Shown here piece after piece: positions 11,481 to 23,766 of a stretch of DNA of 64,000 nt; within the stretch, counting starts at the first letter, position 1; every line of letters begins with the position of its first letter. Position numbers and translations under genes: made by a program. Under the pieces are notes generated by a model. That model was not told the origin of the DNA and did not search any database. It saw only the letters and a list, made by a program, of their open reading frames with translations. Source of the DNA: Desarmillaria ectypa (Eukaryota; Basidiomycota; Agaricomycetes; Agaricales; Physalacriaceae); NCBI GenBank assembly GCA_030407005.1, contig JAUDYN010000007.1:3100001-3164000 (forward strand), read 5' to 3'.

Positions 11481-14283
11481 ATGTCGCCAGTTGTTCTAGA
11501 ACCGCCCACTCTGAACATGCATAATTCGCCTATTACACCGACAATGTCTCGTACGTGGCGCCCTTGACGTGTCCGATGGACGACATCAGTCGTATTGATG
11601 CTCATCATTATTAGATCTCGAATCAACAACTAGCTTACCTTCGGATCTGTACGACGCAATGAAGCGGTCAGGACCTTCAGAGGAGTACAAATTTTCCAAC
11701 GGAATGGGCCAAACGCCGCGACTGACGTGCGTGAACTGTGGAACGTCGGATACCCCCCTCTGGAGAAGGGATGCAGACGGTAACTCTGTTTGCAATGCTT
11801 GTGGTGAGTCGGACTTCTACACTGCTTATTTCTGCTCTTCCATTGCACGCCGGTCGATCGTTTTCATTCTTTACACGTGTTGTAGAAGCTTGCTGGCCAC
11901 TTTCTGCATGTCCTCGGTCATTCATCACTCCAAAGCGCGCGCTGACCGTGCTTTCGTATTTGTATTTTATGTATCACTATCGTGTCACATCAGTCTCGCA
12001 CCGTAGAGGCATGCTCGACGACGCAAAGTGCTCTTTCATTGTGCATCATCTGCGTTTCAACAACTTGATATGATGCCGGCGCTCAGCTCGCATTTTACAC
12101 GTCGCTTACCCTAGTCCTGTCAATTATCTCATTCATGGTTAACGCTTTCTATTACCTTCCTTGCATCTGCTTGTCGTTTCAGAGCGGATTACTGACGCAC
12201 TTGCCTCTCCCTCTCCTCAATTCTTATGCTATCCTCTGTTGCATCTTCGTCTCGTTCTCACTGTCTTCCTCCTGCTTCCTCTGATATAGGTCTTTATCAA
12301 AAGTCTCGGCATATGCCTCGTCCATCGTCACTCGCTCGAACACCACCTCCTCATCCTCCGCCGACATCCTTCACTTCTGCTCCTACTAACGGAAGCAATG
12401 GTTCGGGATCGAGACAAATGTCTACCTCACCGACTTTACCCTCATCCCAAAATCAGCGCAAGCCCTCATCTCCCACGGAACACGCTGCCACCAACACATC
12501 GTCAACTGCGCCAGCAGCTTCGCATCATGCTGGAGGAACATGTCCCGGAGATGGAAGATGTGACGGCACAGGTGGGAGCTCAGCCTGCTCAGGCTGTCCC
12601 ACTTATAACAATGCTGTATCAGTTTCATCCCGGTTGATGGAGATGGAGAAGAAACCTGGCAGCAGCAACGATCTCGCTGGCAGCGCGAAGGGCGCCGTCG
12701 CCGAGTTACCCTCCCAGCCAACCAATAATGCTACTTCACCTTCTGTGGGCGGTGCTGGCGATGATGCGGCACCGAGTTCACCGGGCCAAGGTGAAGGCGT
12801 TGGGAGCCCGGATCCAAGTGGGGGACCTGGTGGGAGCGGGAACCCTTCGAGGAAGATGCCAAGAGGTACCGTAGGAGCGTTAAGCTGTGCAAATTGTGGG
12901 ACAAGTACGACGCCTTTGTGGAGACGGGACGACGTCGGCAATAATATTTGTAATGCGTGCGGTAAGTCGTCTCCTTTCTAACATTTCTCTCTTCTATCCT
13001 CTTCCGCAATCGTTTGCGTGCGTGACCCTGCATCCACGTACCCAGTTGTTGCCATCGATTGCTTGGCTAAGGTGACCCGAATTTGATCTTATCAGATTAA
13101 AAACAGCGATGAACCGGGTATCTTATCTCTCCACTTTTTCAACAACTGCGAAGTGGTGAGTGTGCGCTGACGATATGATATCGTCACCCGCACCTTATTC
13201 GCCTTGTTTTTATTTTTATTTTTATTTTACCCTTTTCTTCCATGTTCGATCTTGTAGTGTGCCCTTACTCATAGCCTTCCCTTTGCAGGCCTTTACTTCA
13301 AGCTTCACGGAACTCATCGTCCCAACTCGATGAAGAAAAGTGTTATTAAGCGTCGAAAACGTGTACCCGCTGCTGGTCCTGTTGGTCCTCCACCGTTAGG
13401 TCGCATGTCTGATCAGGCTGCAGCCGAGGCCTTGGTTTCTGTAGGCCGGTTCGGCGGTGTGGGCGTGGGTGACGAGAGTGATGGAGAAGGGGCTGATCAA
13501 CCAAAAAGGAAAAAGGCCCGGAAAAGTAAAGGAGACAAAAGGTCTGGCGATGATGATGTTAACATGGATTCTGGTACTGGAGGTGAGGAGGACGGAGGCT
13601 CACGGAAGCGCTGGACCGGGGAAGGTTCTCATAGGCCGCCATCGATTGGCCCTTACCCCCACTTGCAACGCTCGTCACCGTTTATTGCCGGCCATGGAGG
13701 TTTCGAGCTTCCTCCGATAAACGCGATTGGTGGTGGTGTTCCGTCCGGTCCCGGCATACCCTCTGGTTACATGAGGTCGGGATCAAATGCCCCAAGCAGA
13801 ACACATTCGCCTATGGGACACGCAACAGTGGCGCTTCCACAGGGTGGCTACATCCTTCCCCCGCCTCATGGAATGTCGCCGTTCTACACTGGTCCTTTAG
13901 CAACCCACTCCGGACATGAATCGGCGATGGGTATAATGGGAGGCGGTAGTATACCGACCTTGGCGGATTTGGAGAGGCATTATATGGAGCTGCATGAGCA
14001 GAAGCGGCGAATGGAAGAGATACTGGACCGCACAGACAGGTTGATGGGAGATGTAAAAAGGGGGATGGACGAAATAAGGAACGCGGCTGCTTCTAGTAGT
14101 GGCGCGCCGAGTGGCTCGCAGTCTACGAGTCAACAGCAGCCACAAACGTCACCTTCGTCTATGCCTGCACCAGCTGGCGGTTCTTCCACCGGTGCCATTA
14201 CTCTGTCACGCCCTTCTGATAAAGACCGGAGTCGAGGGGAAAACGTCTGGCCGACATCTATCAATCCTGAATCAAGGGATTGA
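11481..14283 (+). CDS. GATA-type iron-responsive transcription repressor (SREA/Urbs1/Fep1 class)
   Basis: Four exons (11481-11550, 11615-11803, 12290-12961, 13289-14283) give 641 residues. The protein has two GATA zinc fingers of C-X2-C-X17-C-X2-C form, at residues 62-86 ([15 protein letters not shown]) and about 286-310 ([15 protein letters not shown]). Between them is a CX5CX8CX2C block at residues 171-189 ([12 protein letters not shown]...CSGC). That cysteine-rich spacer is the hallmark of the fungal iron-sensing repressors that shut off siderophore synthesis and iron uptake when iron is plentiful. A basic stretch follows finger 2 ([11 protein letters not shown]), then an acidic-basic low-complexity region and a C-terminal coiled coil ([20 protein letters not shown]), also typical of the class. 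Introns interrupt both fingers right after their last cysteine. An in-frame ATG further upstream (about 11,322 frame) exists, but I prefer 11,481. Confidence 0.93.
13206..13229. repeat. TTTTA-rich short tandem repeat in intron 3
   Basis: The sequence TTTTTATTTTTATTTTTATTTTA lies in the third intron of the GATA factor gene. It is a simple pentamer-like repeat with no evident function. Confidence 0.7.
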
Positions 14284-14457
14284 CTGGGTCGCAGTATCTT
14301 TTGCTTTTGAATTTTACTCCACTCTATTTTTTGTCGCATCTCTTGGCTATTACATATATCGCAACCTTTCTTTAATTTCTTATCCACCTTCCAATTTATA
14401 ACGGGCGGAGGGCTGTTTATATTCCAAAGGGACGTTGACTATTAGTTGCATGTATTT

Positions 14458-15031
14458 ATGAGCGCCCCTTCATCAATATCTTTCCGTTGTATCTACCTCC
14501 TCGTTGAACTCGTTTTGGTGTCATGTCCATCGTTATGCTTTGCGTCCTATTTACTACCTTACAGGTTGTGTAGAACACCGCCCTCTATTAATGTAAACGT
14601 TGTGTATCCCCTAGGCAAGGCGAGAGTCATCGACTACTCCTTGGCTCGTTCGGTCATGTCATATCTTAGCTTCGAATCGTCGGTTACGGCGGACCGGCGG
14701 GATTCTTACGAGGGTATATTCAGTTTTTTGCGGAGTTCGTGAGCACTTCTTAGTTGTTGTTCTCGTAATGATGTTTTTTCTTTCCAGAACCATTTCCTCG
14801 GTCATGAGGGGTGATGCCTCTAGGACGTCCGCTCTGTATACGTACGCCGGGCTTTCTGATTCGTCGAAGACTGTCCACTTACTCACCGGCGCCGCTTTCG
14901 ATGCGAGCATTCAAGAATTTCGGACGAGCATTGTCATGGCAGTTCAGAAATATGTTTGCTCGCCGCCTACGGCTACATGGAGGTACCGAAAAACCGCCAA
15001 ATCCCGACCGCACTATTGGTTGCGAACCTGA
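14458..15031 (+). CDS. Weak two-exon hypothetical gene
   Basis: Two exons, 14458-14738 and 14788-15031, join in phase across a GTGAGC...CCAG intron. The N-terminal part is hydrophobic and the C-terminal part contains SKTVHLLTGAAFDASIQEF. No family is recognised. It begins 175 bases after the GATA factor stop, in the same direction, so part of it could be a 3' UTR. An antisense frame overlaps it. I would treat it as a candidate only. Confidence 0.22.
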
Positions 15032-15371
15032 GCGGGAGCTAGAAGCAATTGTGGCACTGAAGTTAAGAAATTACACCCACTCAGAAATTCCATTGTAACT
15101 ATGACCCTGATCTATTGAAAGTCTCACTAGGGTATTTGACATTCCATGCAGAATGCAGAAAAAATTACAGTATGTAATGAGTCTACAGAGACCAGCCATC
15201 GGCTCCAGCCTAAACAATTAAACATATCCACATGCTCCTACGCGCCACGTAGGCGGCGCTCCACCTCTCATTCCTATAACGGCACGCGAGTCAGGACAAA
15301 AAGCTGGGTACCGATCATTCACAGATGCTAACCTCTTATATAAATTAGCTTCGACAGGCTCCGACTGTGAT

Positions 15372-15854
15372 TTACCGTGATTCGGAAGGCATCATGGGCA
15401 TACGTCCTCCCACAGCCTTCCAGGCATCCTGCTTCGCTTGAAGGCCCTTGAGGAGCTTATACAGCACCCGCCGGACTTCTGGCATGTACATTGCTAGAGC
15501 CTGTGGTGAAGGGTCTTCGGCGAGACATTGCTCTAGAACTGTCCGAAGGTCTGTCGGTATGCTGTGGATGTCACTGAAATTAAAGAAGCCGCAGCAGTGA
15601 GAAGGGCGCTTTGTTGAGGGGGAGGGATTTACTAACCTTAGGTCGATTTTATGGTAGGCAAAAGCATGTACAGTGGTGTTAAATTGTGTACCAATTTGCA
15701 CGTATATATCGCTGACTTGGGTTTCGGTGGCTTGGTTTATACTCCATAGTCTAAGGGACTCTTGGAGCTGTTTCGTTGAAAGGAGAAGGGCATGGACCGC
15801 TGCTGGGACATCGCCTGGGACGCGCTGGGTGTATACGAACATTTTCGACGACAT
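15372..15854 (-). CDS. Bud6/Aip3 N-terminal-domain-like protein, short form
   Basis: Two exons (15854-15637 and 15573-15372) give 139 residues. The sequence opens MSSKMFVYTQRVPGDVPAAV and contains LLLSTKQLQESLRLWS, VSDIYVQIGTQFN and LRTVLEQCLAEDPSP. From memory this resembles the N-terminal domain of fungal Bud6/Aip3 polarity proteins, which help formins nucleate actin cables. Full-length Bud6 proteins are several hundred residues longer and end in a large coiled-coil core. Here a stop follows directly after PMMPSESR, so either only the N-terminal domain is encoded or the rest is elsewhere. The 63 nt intron is in frame and open, so retention would still give a 160-residue protein. Confidence 0.65.
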   Translation of the reverse strand: MSSKMFVYTQRVPGDVPAAVHALLLSTKQLQESLRLWSINQATETQVSDIYVQIGTQFNTTVHAFAYHKIDLRLVNPSPSTKRPSHCCGFFNFSDIHSIPTDLRTVLEQCLAEDPSPQALAMYMPEVRRVLYKLLKGLQAKQDAWKAVGGRMPMMPSESR

Positions 15855-18800
15855 GATGAGAAGGTAGTGGGGTGGATTGGATACAATGACGCGTTGTTTT
15901 GTGGGATGGGGGGGTCAACGTAGTGAAGGTTGAGTTTTAAGGTCGAAAAAAATGCGGATGTAAATGGCGTTGATAGGATCTTTTTTAGAAATCATGGGTT
16001 ACTGTTTGAAGTCAGGGTACTTACCGAAAGTTGCCACCCGCTAGTCGAGTCTGGGCTGATTGTCATGCCACTATCTGAGCTGGAAACGGATAGTGACGGT
16101 TCGTGGTAAGAGGAAGAAGAATACGGATAACGTGGTTCCATGAACAGTGTCAAGGAACTGAGATGTCGTGATGGTGAATTGAGATCGTGAAACAGGTGCG
16201 GTCACTGCTCTACGACGGTAGAAATACAGGATCAGTATTTCGTGGAAAGTGTACGAAGGGATTGATGATGATAGAGAAAGAGGCGGGTTCAGTAACAGAA
16301 CTGCCGGACTATTTTGGGACTGTGTAACGGTGACGGTTTGACGCAATGACGACGTTGACTCGGACGAGACAAGGATCGCCCTCGATTTCGGATCCGAGTT
16401 GAAGTATATCAAATATACCGGTGCATAGGCCTCCAGGTCTGCAATCCGCAGACATGTACCCCGCTTTTTATGCGTTACGGGTTTCACAGCCCTTGTGCTG
16501 CTGGCTGTGCATCATGTGGGTAGAGATTTATCTAAAGAAAAAAAAATATGGAAAGGTAGAAATCAAAATGGGTAGGGCACCCACTGCAGGGGAAAAAGAA
16601 TTATGTTCGCATGTGTTGGCGCAAATGAGGAAGGTACAAGGCCAAGGACCCACAAAGGCCGAGACAAAGGAGGAGCGGAGTGAGAGTTATGTAAGCAATC
16701 GTCATGCATAGCGGACGTTTCAGCGGTTGCCAACAGACGATCACCATGATCGCAGACAGACTTTCCGTTGTGAAGATCAACCGATCATTGTGTCGGAGGA
16801 CAGCTCCCTGACATTGCCTTCACCACAATTTGTTGCACGCGATAAAGATATCGAGTCTTTGCAGGTTACAATTTGATAAATCATCAACGCGCAGCTAAAT
16901 TTTTGAATCTGTCTCTAGCAACAGGAGGGCCAAGAAGGGGGCAACGAAGGTGAGGATTAGTAGTGTCTTTGCTTTCAGGGCAAAAACATGTTTGAAGAAG
17001 CCCGGACAAGTAGGTCCGTTATTGTGCAAATGATGTGATCTTAATACTTAGCTTTGATCCTTCATAATTAGATGTTAGGAAGACGGTGTTAGGATCACTG
17101 GAGAGCCTAGTTTGGAATCATGTGTACCTTGGGCTGTGCCTATAAACTGTGCAAATTGCGGTGACATTTCCGCTAGCTCAAACCTAGATACTGAAGCTTG
17201 AATTCACGGTTTGCAGCAAAAATACCAGCAGACCGCAGCAGTGCTATCTGCCTGCCTGCCTGCCTGCCTGTAATTAATTAATGGGGCGTCTCAGTTCATT
17301 AAACAACTGTCTTTGATGCCAATATTATCAGCGCACCGACTGAAACTGACGCCGCTATGGAAAACCACAAGCATGCCAAGGACATTCAGGCAGACGAAAA
17401 AGTAAATGATTTGAAGATGGTATAGCCTTGCAAGACAGACATATCAGACATCAACTGGTCGAGCTTCAGGTCGAGGCGTCAGCCAATGGTCAGACACTCA
17501 TGACAGTAATACCACGTCAGGTTCCGCCGTGCATGAGGCAAAATTTTAGAGCTGTCCAAGAGTTTGTGGGATGGAATCAATTTTGATGTCGGTGCTCTTA
17601 CATGTATAATGATGAAGCAGGTGATGCGGGTGTGATACATTAAGACAGGCGATACATTATCCAAAGAAGATATGCAGTGCCAAAAAATATGTGACAGGTG
17701 CGGACGACTTTCAGTGGGTTATTGAATCGTGGTACAAATCAAACTTAATTAACTGCTGTGAAAAGGTGTGCTATAGAGAAGGCTGCTACAATGATTGATA
17801 TATTGCATGGGAATGTCTGACTTTCGTCAATGATTCAGTGTAGGCTTGCTGCTGTTCGTTAAAATCTGTTTGAGAGCCAGATGCCGAGTTTGTGAAAAAC
17901 ATTAAGGTGAGGTGATATCAAAGCAGCCGCAGATCTGGGCGATGTTATTCCTATAATTTATGAGATAAATGATAGGCTGCGGTCAGCGCTGAAACCGATT
18001 CAAATGTGGCCTGACCTCGAGGCTCGAACTTGATAAAAATTCGAAATTCCTGCTACATTAGTAGTAGGTCTTATATATGGATATGGTCGCCGAGTTTTAG
18101 TTTAAATCCGAAGCCCGATGTTACCAAAATTCCTATTTCCGGAATTTTTTATCCGGCCCAGCATCACAAATTCGGTGCGGCTCAGTCGTAGCTTGTCACT
18201 ATTTACCTGTGACCCTATGTTACCATCACGCTCATTTACGGAGTTGCTCAGCCGAACTTTGCAATTACCAGATTCTGAGAGAAGATGCTAGCTGGTGGCG
18301 ACAGAAGCGAGCGAGTCATTTTCGAGCAGCACTTCTTATTACTGCCAGTTTTTGAAGTGCCGGTCATGACTTCCTTGTGTAAACTGAGATTCGAATCACT
18401 CATAGGCTGAGATCCAAACTCTGCAGCAAGAATTATATCCAGTAAAGTTTATCTCAATAGCACTGGACTACTTGGATTCAATCAAGTATACGTGAGTTTA
18501 TTTTACGTTATCATAATACTTTCAAGAGGAGTAAACGTAGCGGGCCTTGCAAGCGTTATTCAGATGGGCGAGTCGATGACGACATGCCGGCTTACGGTCC
18601 GGTCAAACACGTTTGACCCTAGTAACCCAACCCATCTTTACCTATTCCCTCCAAGTCCTCTCCAATCCTTTAGACCCTGTATGCGTCTGTAGGCTACCTT
18701 ACTGTTCTGGATGAATACCATCTATGACAACGAGCAGGTCACTGTCCCGATTTTCGTCAAGATCAAACCGTGTTCGCATTTCTGATACAGGAGCAGAACC

Positions 18801-19405
18801 AGATTTGGTACGTTCCACTATTCAACGTTCAATGTCGAGATATGCGCTAAAAATGCTATCTAAGTGACGCGCCCTTAACTAAGACTAACCCAGGAAGCTC
18901 TGTGAAAGTAATCATGAGCACCGAGGGTTGAATATCTCTGGCGCATTTGTCTCTCCGAATACGTCGTTGCGTTTATTACATTTCAGCATCTCTCAGTATG
19001 CTTGTATATTTTCAACCGCTTAATTTTTCATGGGCACAGCGGGTCATCCAGCGGGGCCCCGGAGAGGGTTCCTATTCAAATTGTCGCACGTTTTTCTTAG
19101 CGAAAATTTGATGTCAGGTGAACCAGTAATGAGCACCCAGAGCGGTATGTCCCGTCATGCTATCTAACAAGCTGAATAACTCAAACCTTTCATGGTTGTA
19201 AGACCCGCAAGGTGACCTTAAACATCAAGGGCTGTGGCGATAATTCTGTCTGACATGCTCATGTATAGAACGGCGCAACTTCAGCCGTTGCAATAGCGTA
19301 AATCCCTCTGAGACGCGAAATTCCCTCCGTTACATCACGTGGGAAATCAATCCCATAGATAATGCAAGATTAGTGACACAAAAGTAGCCCAAACTTTCTT
19401 CTTTG
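15855..19405. other. Gene-poor 3.5 kb stretch
   Basis: I find no gene with recognisable motifs or a consistent exon structure here. The plus frame at 16,421-16,711 and the minus frame at 16,071-16,487 are short and featureless. A CCTG microsatellite lies at 17,248-17,270, followed by TAATTAATTAAT. The last few hundred bases should contain the promoter of the P-type ATPase. Confidence 0.5.
17248..17270. repeat. (CCTG)n microsatellite
   Basis: Nearly six tetranucleotide units, CTG followed by CCTGCCTGCCTGCCTGCCTG. It lies in a gene-poor region. Confidence 0.9.
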
Positions 19406-22400
19406 ATGGCTTCTCGGATACCCAGCGAAAGACCTATTCAGTTCGACTTGGAATCTCTTGATGGAAGTACGGAGAAGGAGGCAGAATCCTCTCATGTCCT
19501 TGTGGAAACTCGCTCTCGCGGTCATGGTGCAGCGCTGGACCGCAGTGCCAGTCACTACTCCCCTCGGGTCAACATTGGGGCGAAGATACCGGGGGAGTTC
19601 AGGACTTTGAGGTTATTCGCTTGTTGCGCACGAATTCCTTTTGTTGACACTCTGTTCACAGTATCCATGTTGAAGAGACAAAAGAGGGTCGAGCGGACGC
19701 CAAGGCAGAACTCGTCGTCAAAGGTAGGCTAACTGCAAGCCATCGTCAAACCGCAGACTCACCCCCTTCCCTAGAAATCGCGGACTTGGACTGGCACGAA
19801 CTGGACACTCGAAGTCCTCACTCGTCTCGGGGTATCAGAGAAAGCTGGATTAGATGGCCCCATGGTTATCAGGCGTCTGGCGCAGAACGGCAAGAACGTT
19901 ATCACTCCTCCGCCGAAGAATCTGCCAAAGCGTATATTCTTCTATATATTTGGAGGTACGTAATAACATATACTGTTTTTCATACCCTCTGACATGCTGG
20001 GTGTCTCCAAGGTTTTGGCGGTTTGTTATTTGTCGCGTCTATCATCTGCTTTCTCTCTTGGTCTGTCTAACCATACACTTTTCTGGCAAGGGAAACGAAG
20101 TTAACAGATTTGCGTAGGAGGCCCCTCGGCGACCCAAACCCATCGACAGCTAACTTGGCCCTTGCTGTAGTGCTTCTGCTAGTCATTGTGATACAGGCTG
20201 TTTTCAATGCCTGGCAAGGTGCGGAAATCAGATCAAGTTAGGGCGATGACTCACCCTGCTTGCATCAGATTTCACTACAAGTCGCACTATGAACTCCATT
20301 GCGGCCATGTTACCCATGGATGTTTTGGTCACTCGGGATGGTAATACTATCAAGTGGGTAGTGTCGCGATGTCTTTTCTTCCGTCTGACGACCTAGCTAG
20401 AGTTTCGGCGCCTGAACTTGTCCTTGGAGACATTGTTCATATCAACATGGGGTGCAAAGTCCCTGCGGATCTTCGGCTCATTGATGTATCCTCCGATCTC
20501 AAATTCGACAGGTCCATCTTGACTGGCGAAAGTAACGCTATTCCTGCCACCGTCGAAAACACCAATCCTAACTGTAAGCACCAGCTCCAATTACCATTTA
20601 TGCACACGCTGATGGGTTATGTTTCTAGTCATGGAGTCTCGCAACATAGCCCTTCAGGGGACGCTCTGCGTTGGTGGAGGTGGACTGGGCGTATGCGTGT
20701 GCCTTGGTGACAAGACGGTATTTGGACGGATTGCGAAACAAGCCGCATCAGAGCGTCCCGGGAGAACTTCACTAGAATCTGAGATCCGCCGCATCGTGTT
20801 GATCATATGTAGCATGGCTCTCACAATCGACATTATCTTCGTTAGTAAGCACCTACTTTCATGTGCAACGTGTTTCCTCGGAGTTTACTTTTGTGTGCAG
20901 TTTTGTGGGCTGCATGGCTTCGTCGCGATCATCCAAACTTCATACCAGTTCCGGTATTGCTCATAAATTTGGTTTCTGTCGCTGTTGCCTTTATACCGGG
21001 TGAGAAGGGCACTGCTCTCATCGCATTCATTCTTAGTTAACTTTAGTGTTCTTTTAGAGGGTCTTCCCGTTTGCGTTACGCTTTCTCTAACGGTGATGTG
21101 GGTGATAGTATACCTACCTTTCCGTCATTCTTAATCCTTTTTTCTACAGAGCGGGTGCCATGCGGAAAGCCAACATTCTGTGCAAGTCTCTCAGTACGGT
21201 AGAGAGTTTGGGATGCGTCAATTTCATCGCCTCAGACAAGACAGGTACTTTGACTCAGAACAAAATGACTGTGGTTAACGTCGCTGTCGGGGATGAGCTT
21301 TTGACGGTCTCGGAAGCAAAAACGGCTACACTCACTAAGGGGCCCGCTGGGGAGCGTATTAAGATATTGGCTGCAATTGCGGGAATTTGTAACGACGCAC
21401 ATTTCGACAAGGCAGATGAGGATTCACCTGTGGAGGTTCGGAAGGTTCACGGCGATGCTACAGGTAAGGCGTCTCTGAATATGGCGCTGGCTTTTCCATT
21501 GACACGGATTATGCGTAGATACAGGTCTACTTCGATTTTCAGAGAGTATCAGTCCCGTTGAGGACAGCCGGGCAGCGTGGATAGAGCGTGCAAAGGTTGC
21601 CTTCAACTCCAGTATGTGCCTCTTGCATGCTGTGTTGATTCAAGTTTTTGACGATGCACAGAGAACAAGTTTTCCATGAAACTACTACAAGCGGTTCCCC
21701 TGGACAAACCGACTAGACCAATGCCCATCTCTTCCACTGAAGACTTCGATGTGTCGTCGGATTATGTTCTATTGGTCAAAGGGGTATATCTTGTCTGCTA
21801 TCATCATTGTTGCTGTCTAAAAAGCAATAGGCTCCTGAGATAGTATCACGCCGGTGTAGCCATATAATGGATTCGAAGGGATCAATCAGACCGATGGATG
21901 ATACCCTCGCGGACCGTCTGTCTGCGATACAGGAGCAATTTGCATCAAACGGCCAACGCGTTCTCCTCATGGCCAGGAAGATCATCCATGGTGCCGAACT
22001 TCCAACAGACTTTTTCGTCGAATCCGGTTCTTTCCCTATGGAAGACCGTATGCTTGCCCTCAACTCTGGCGTGATGGTAGTCGGTTTGGTAGCGTTGATA
22101 GACCCACCAAAAGATGATGTCAAGCTTACCGTTGCTACGGCGCGTCGGGCGGGCATTCGGTTTGCGATGGTTACAGGTTTGTTTTTGTATCCTGGACGTT
22201 CCCTATTACTAATTCCAACTTTAAAGGTGATTTCTCTTCAACTGCTGCCGCTATTGCTCAGCAGGTGGGAATTATCACCACGCCAATGAGCGAAGTGAAG
22301 CATGTTACAGACCTTCAGCATGATGCTGCACTAGAGTCGGTGGCTGAATGTGAGCCCGAGATTGATAAGCGCTTGAGTCCGGAAATGCGAAGTCTTGTCC

Positions 22401-23766
22401 TAAGAGGTTCTGACCTCATCGGCATGACTGAGTCACAATGGAAACAGGCACTTGCCTTTGATGAAATCGTTTTCGCACGAACAACTCCTCAGCAGAAACT
22501 TCAAATCGTGAAACAATTGCAAGCAGAGGGATGTACTGTTGCGGTGACAGGTGATGGAGGTAATCGTTAATGATTTTTTGATATACTTTCTTTTCCCGAC
22601 ATCCTTTTCTTCTCCAGTGAATGATTCTCCGGCTCTGAAACAAGCAGACGTTGGAGTAGCCATCGCTGGAGGCTCCGAAGTCGCCATGGAGGCCGCGGAC
22701 TTGATTCTGCTCTCAGACTTTTCTGCCATCATCACCGGAATTCAGTATGGGCGTCTGTGCTTTGAGAACCTCCAAAAGTCGATATTGTATCTCTTGCCAG
22801 CCGGTATCGTTATGTCCTGATATCGTCCTCCGAAACTGATGGTTACTTTGTCAGGCAGTTTCTCTGAGCTCATGCCTATCGTTCTCAATGTACTCACCGG
22901 GGTACCGCAAGCACTAAGCAATTTTCAGATGATCATTATCTGTGTTTTTACGGATGTTTCACCTGCACTGTCTATGGTGAATGAGAAGCCTGAAGCAGAT
23001 CTATTATTACGCCGGCCTCGTAATCGCAAAAAGGACCGTTTGGTTAATTGGAAACTCTTGCTGCATGCGTATTTCTTTCTGGGGTTGATAGAGACGGTGA
23101 CATCAATGGTTGGGTGAGCCATTCACCGACCATCTCATAGCTTTTATTGAGTTAAATATCAAAACCAGGGCATTCTATTTCGGATTTGAGCGCAATGGTA
23201 TCCCGTTCTCAGCCCTCTGGCTGAAGTACGGAGATTATGGCGCAGACCCCGCACTGATTCAGGAGCTTACGAACAAGGCACAGTCCATTTGTATGGCAGA
23301 ATTTTCTTATCGTTAATTCTCACTGACGATGGCTCGTAGATTTCTTCAATTTGGTCGTAATGCAATGGTTCAATCTACTTGCGACACGTACCAGAAGGCT
23401 GTCGTTGTTCCAACAAAACCCTCTTGGTTCCAAAACACGCAATGTTTTCCTGTTCCCTGCTATGGCGGCTGCACTCACTATTGCCTGGTTAGTTTCTCCA
23501 GAGTGTCTTTGGATCTACACTAATTGATCCGAGTAGTTTCTTCTCTTATATCCCTTGGTTCCAAAAGGTTCTTCTGACACGTGGAGTCAATGTCGAGTTC
23601 TACTTCTTGCCAATTGCGTGAGTCCTCTTCGTCTGTTGAAGCCGTGCACCATGACGTTGGATCCTTTTGCTTTAGATATGGTATCGGAATGCTTTTCCTT
23701 GACGAGGCACGCAAATGGTGGAACAGGAGGCACCCGTCATCGTTCCTTGCACGAATCTCGTGGTAA
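19406..23766 (+). CDS. Fungal Na+/K+-type P-type ATPase alpha subunit, one frameshift
   Basis: This is a large ion-pumping ATPase spread over roughly 18-20 short exons. I could follow it from the start ([18 protein letters not shown]) to the stop after FLARISW. All signature motifs are present in order: LTGES (actuator), PEGLP (M4), the phosphorylated Asp in [14 protein letters not shown], the KGAPE nucleotide-binding motif, FAMVTGD and [18 protein letters not shown] (hinge), then the C-terminal membrane half ([48 protein letters not shown]). Splice phases agree throughout except at about 19,810-19,816. There the frame of LDWHELDTR and the frame of [15 protein letters not shown] differ by one base with no room for an intron. 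It is therefore either a recent pseudogene or carries a sequence error. Confidence 0.85.
19810..19816 (+). other. Apparent single-base frameshift in the P-type ATPase
   Basis: The codons for LDWHELDTR run up to CGA-AG, and the next residues expected for the family (VLTRLGVS) are read from GTC at 19,814 in another frame. One base appears to be missing. All exons downstream are otherwise open and motif-complete. Confidence 0.75.

Noticed and set aside
17248..17270. CCTG repeats considered as a possible CRISPR or regulatory array
   Set aside because: It is a simple microsatellite with no spacers, in a eukaryotic genome.
21100..21160. Suspected second break in the ATPase after LTVMWV
   Set aside because: Using the GTGGGT donor two bases earlier gives TVIAGAMRK in frame, so splicing is normal there.
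19406..23766. Assignment as a plasma-membrane H+-ATPase or Ca2+-ATPase
   Set aside because: The order and wording of the motifs ([39 protein letters not shown]) fit the Na+/K+-type group better; substrate remains unproven.
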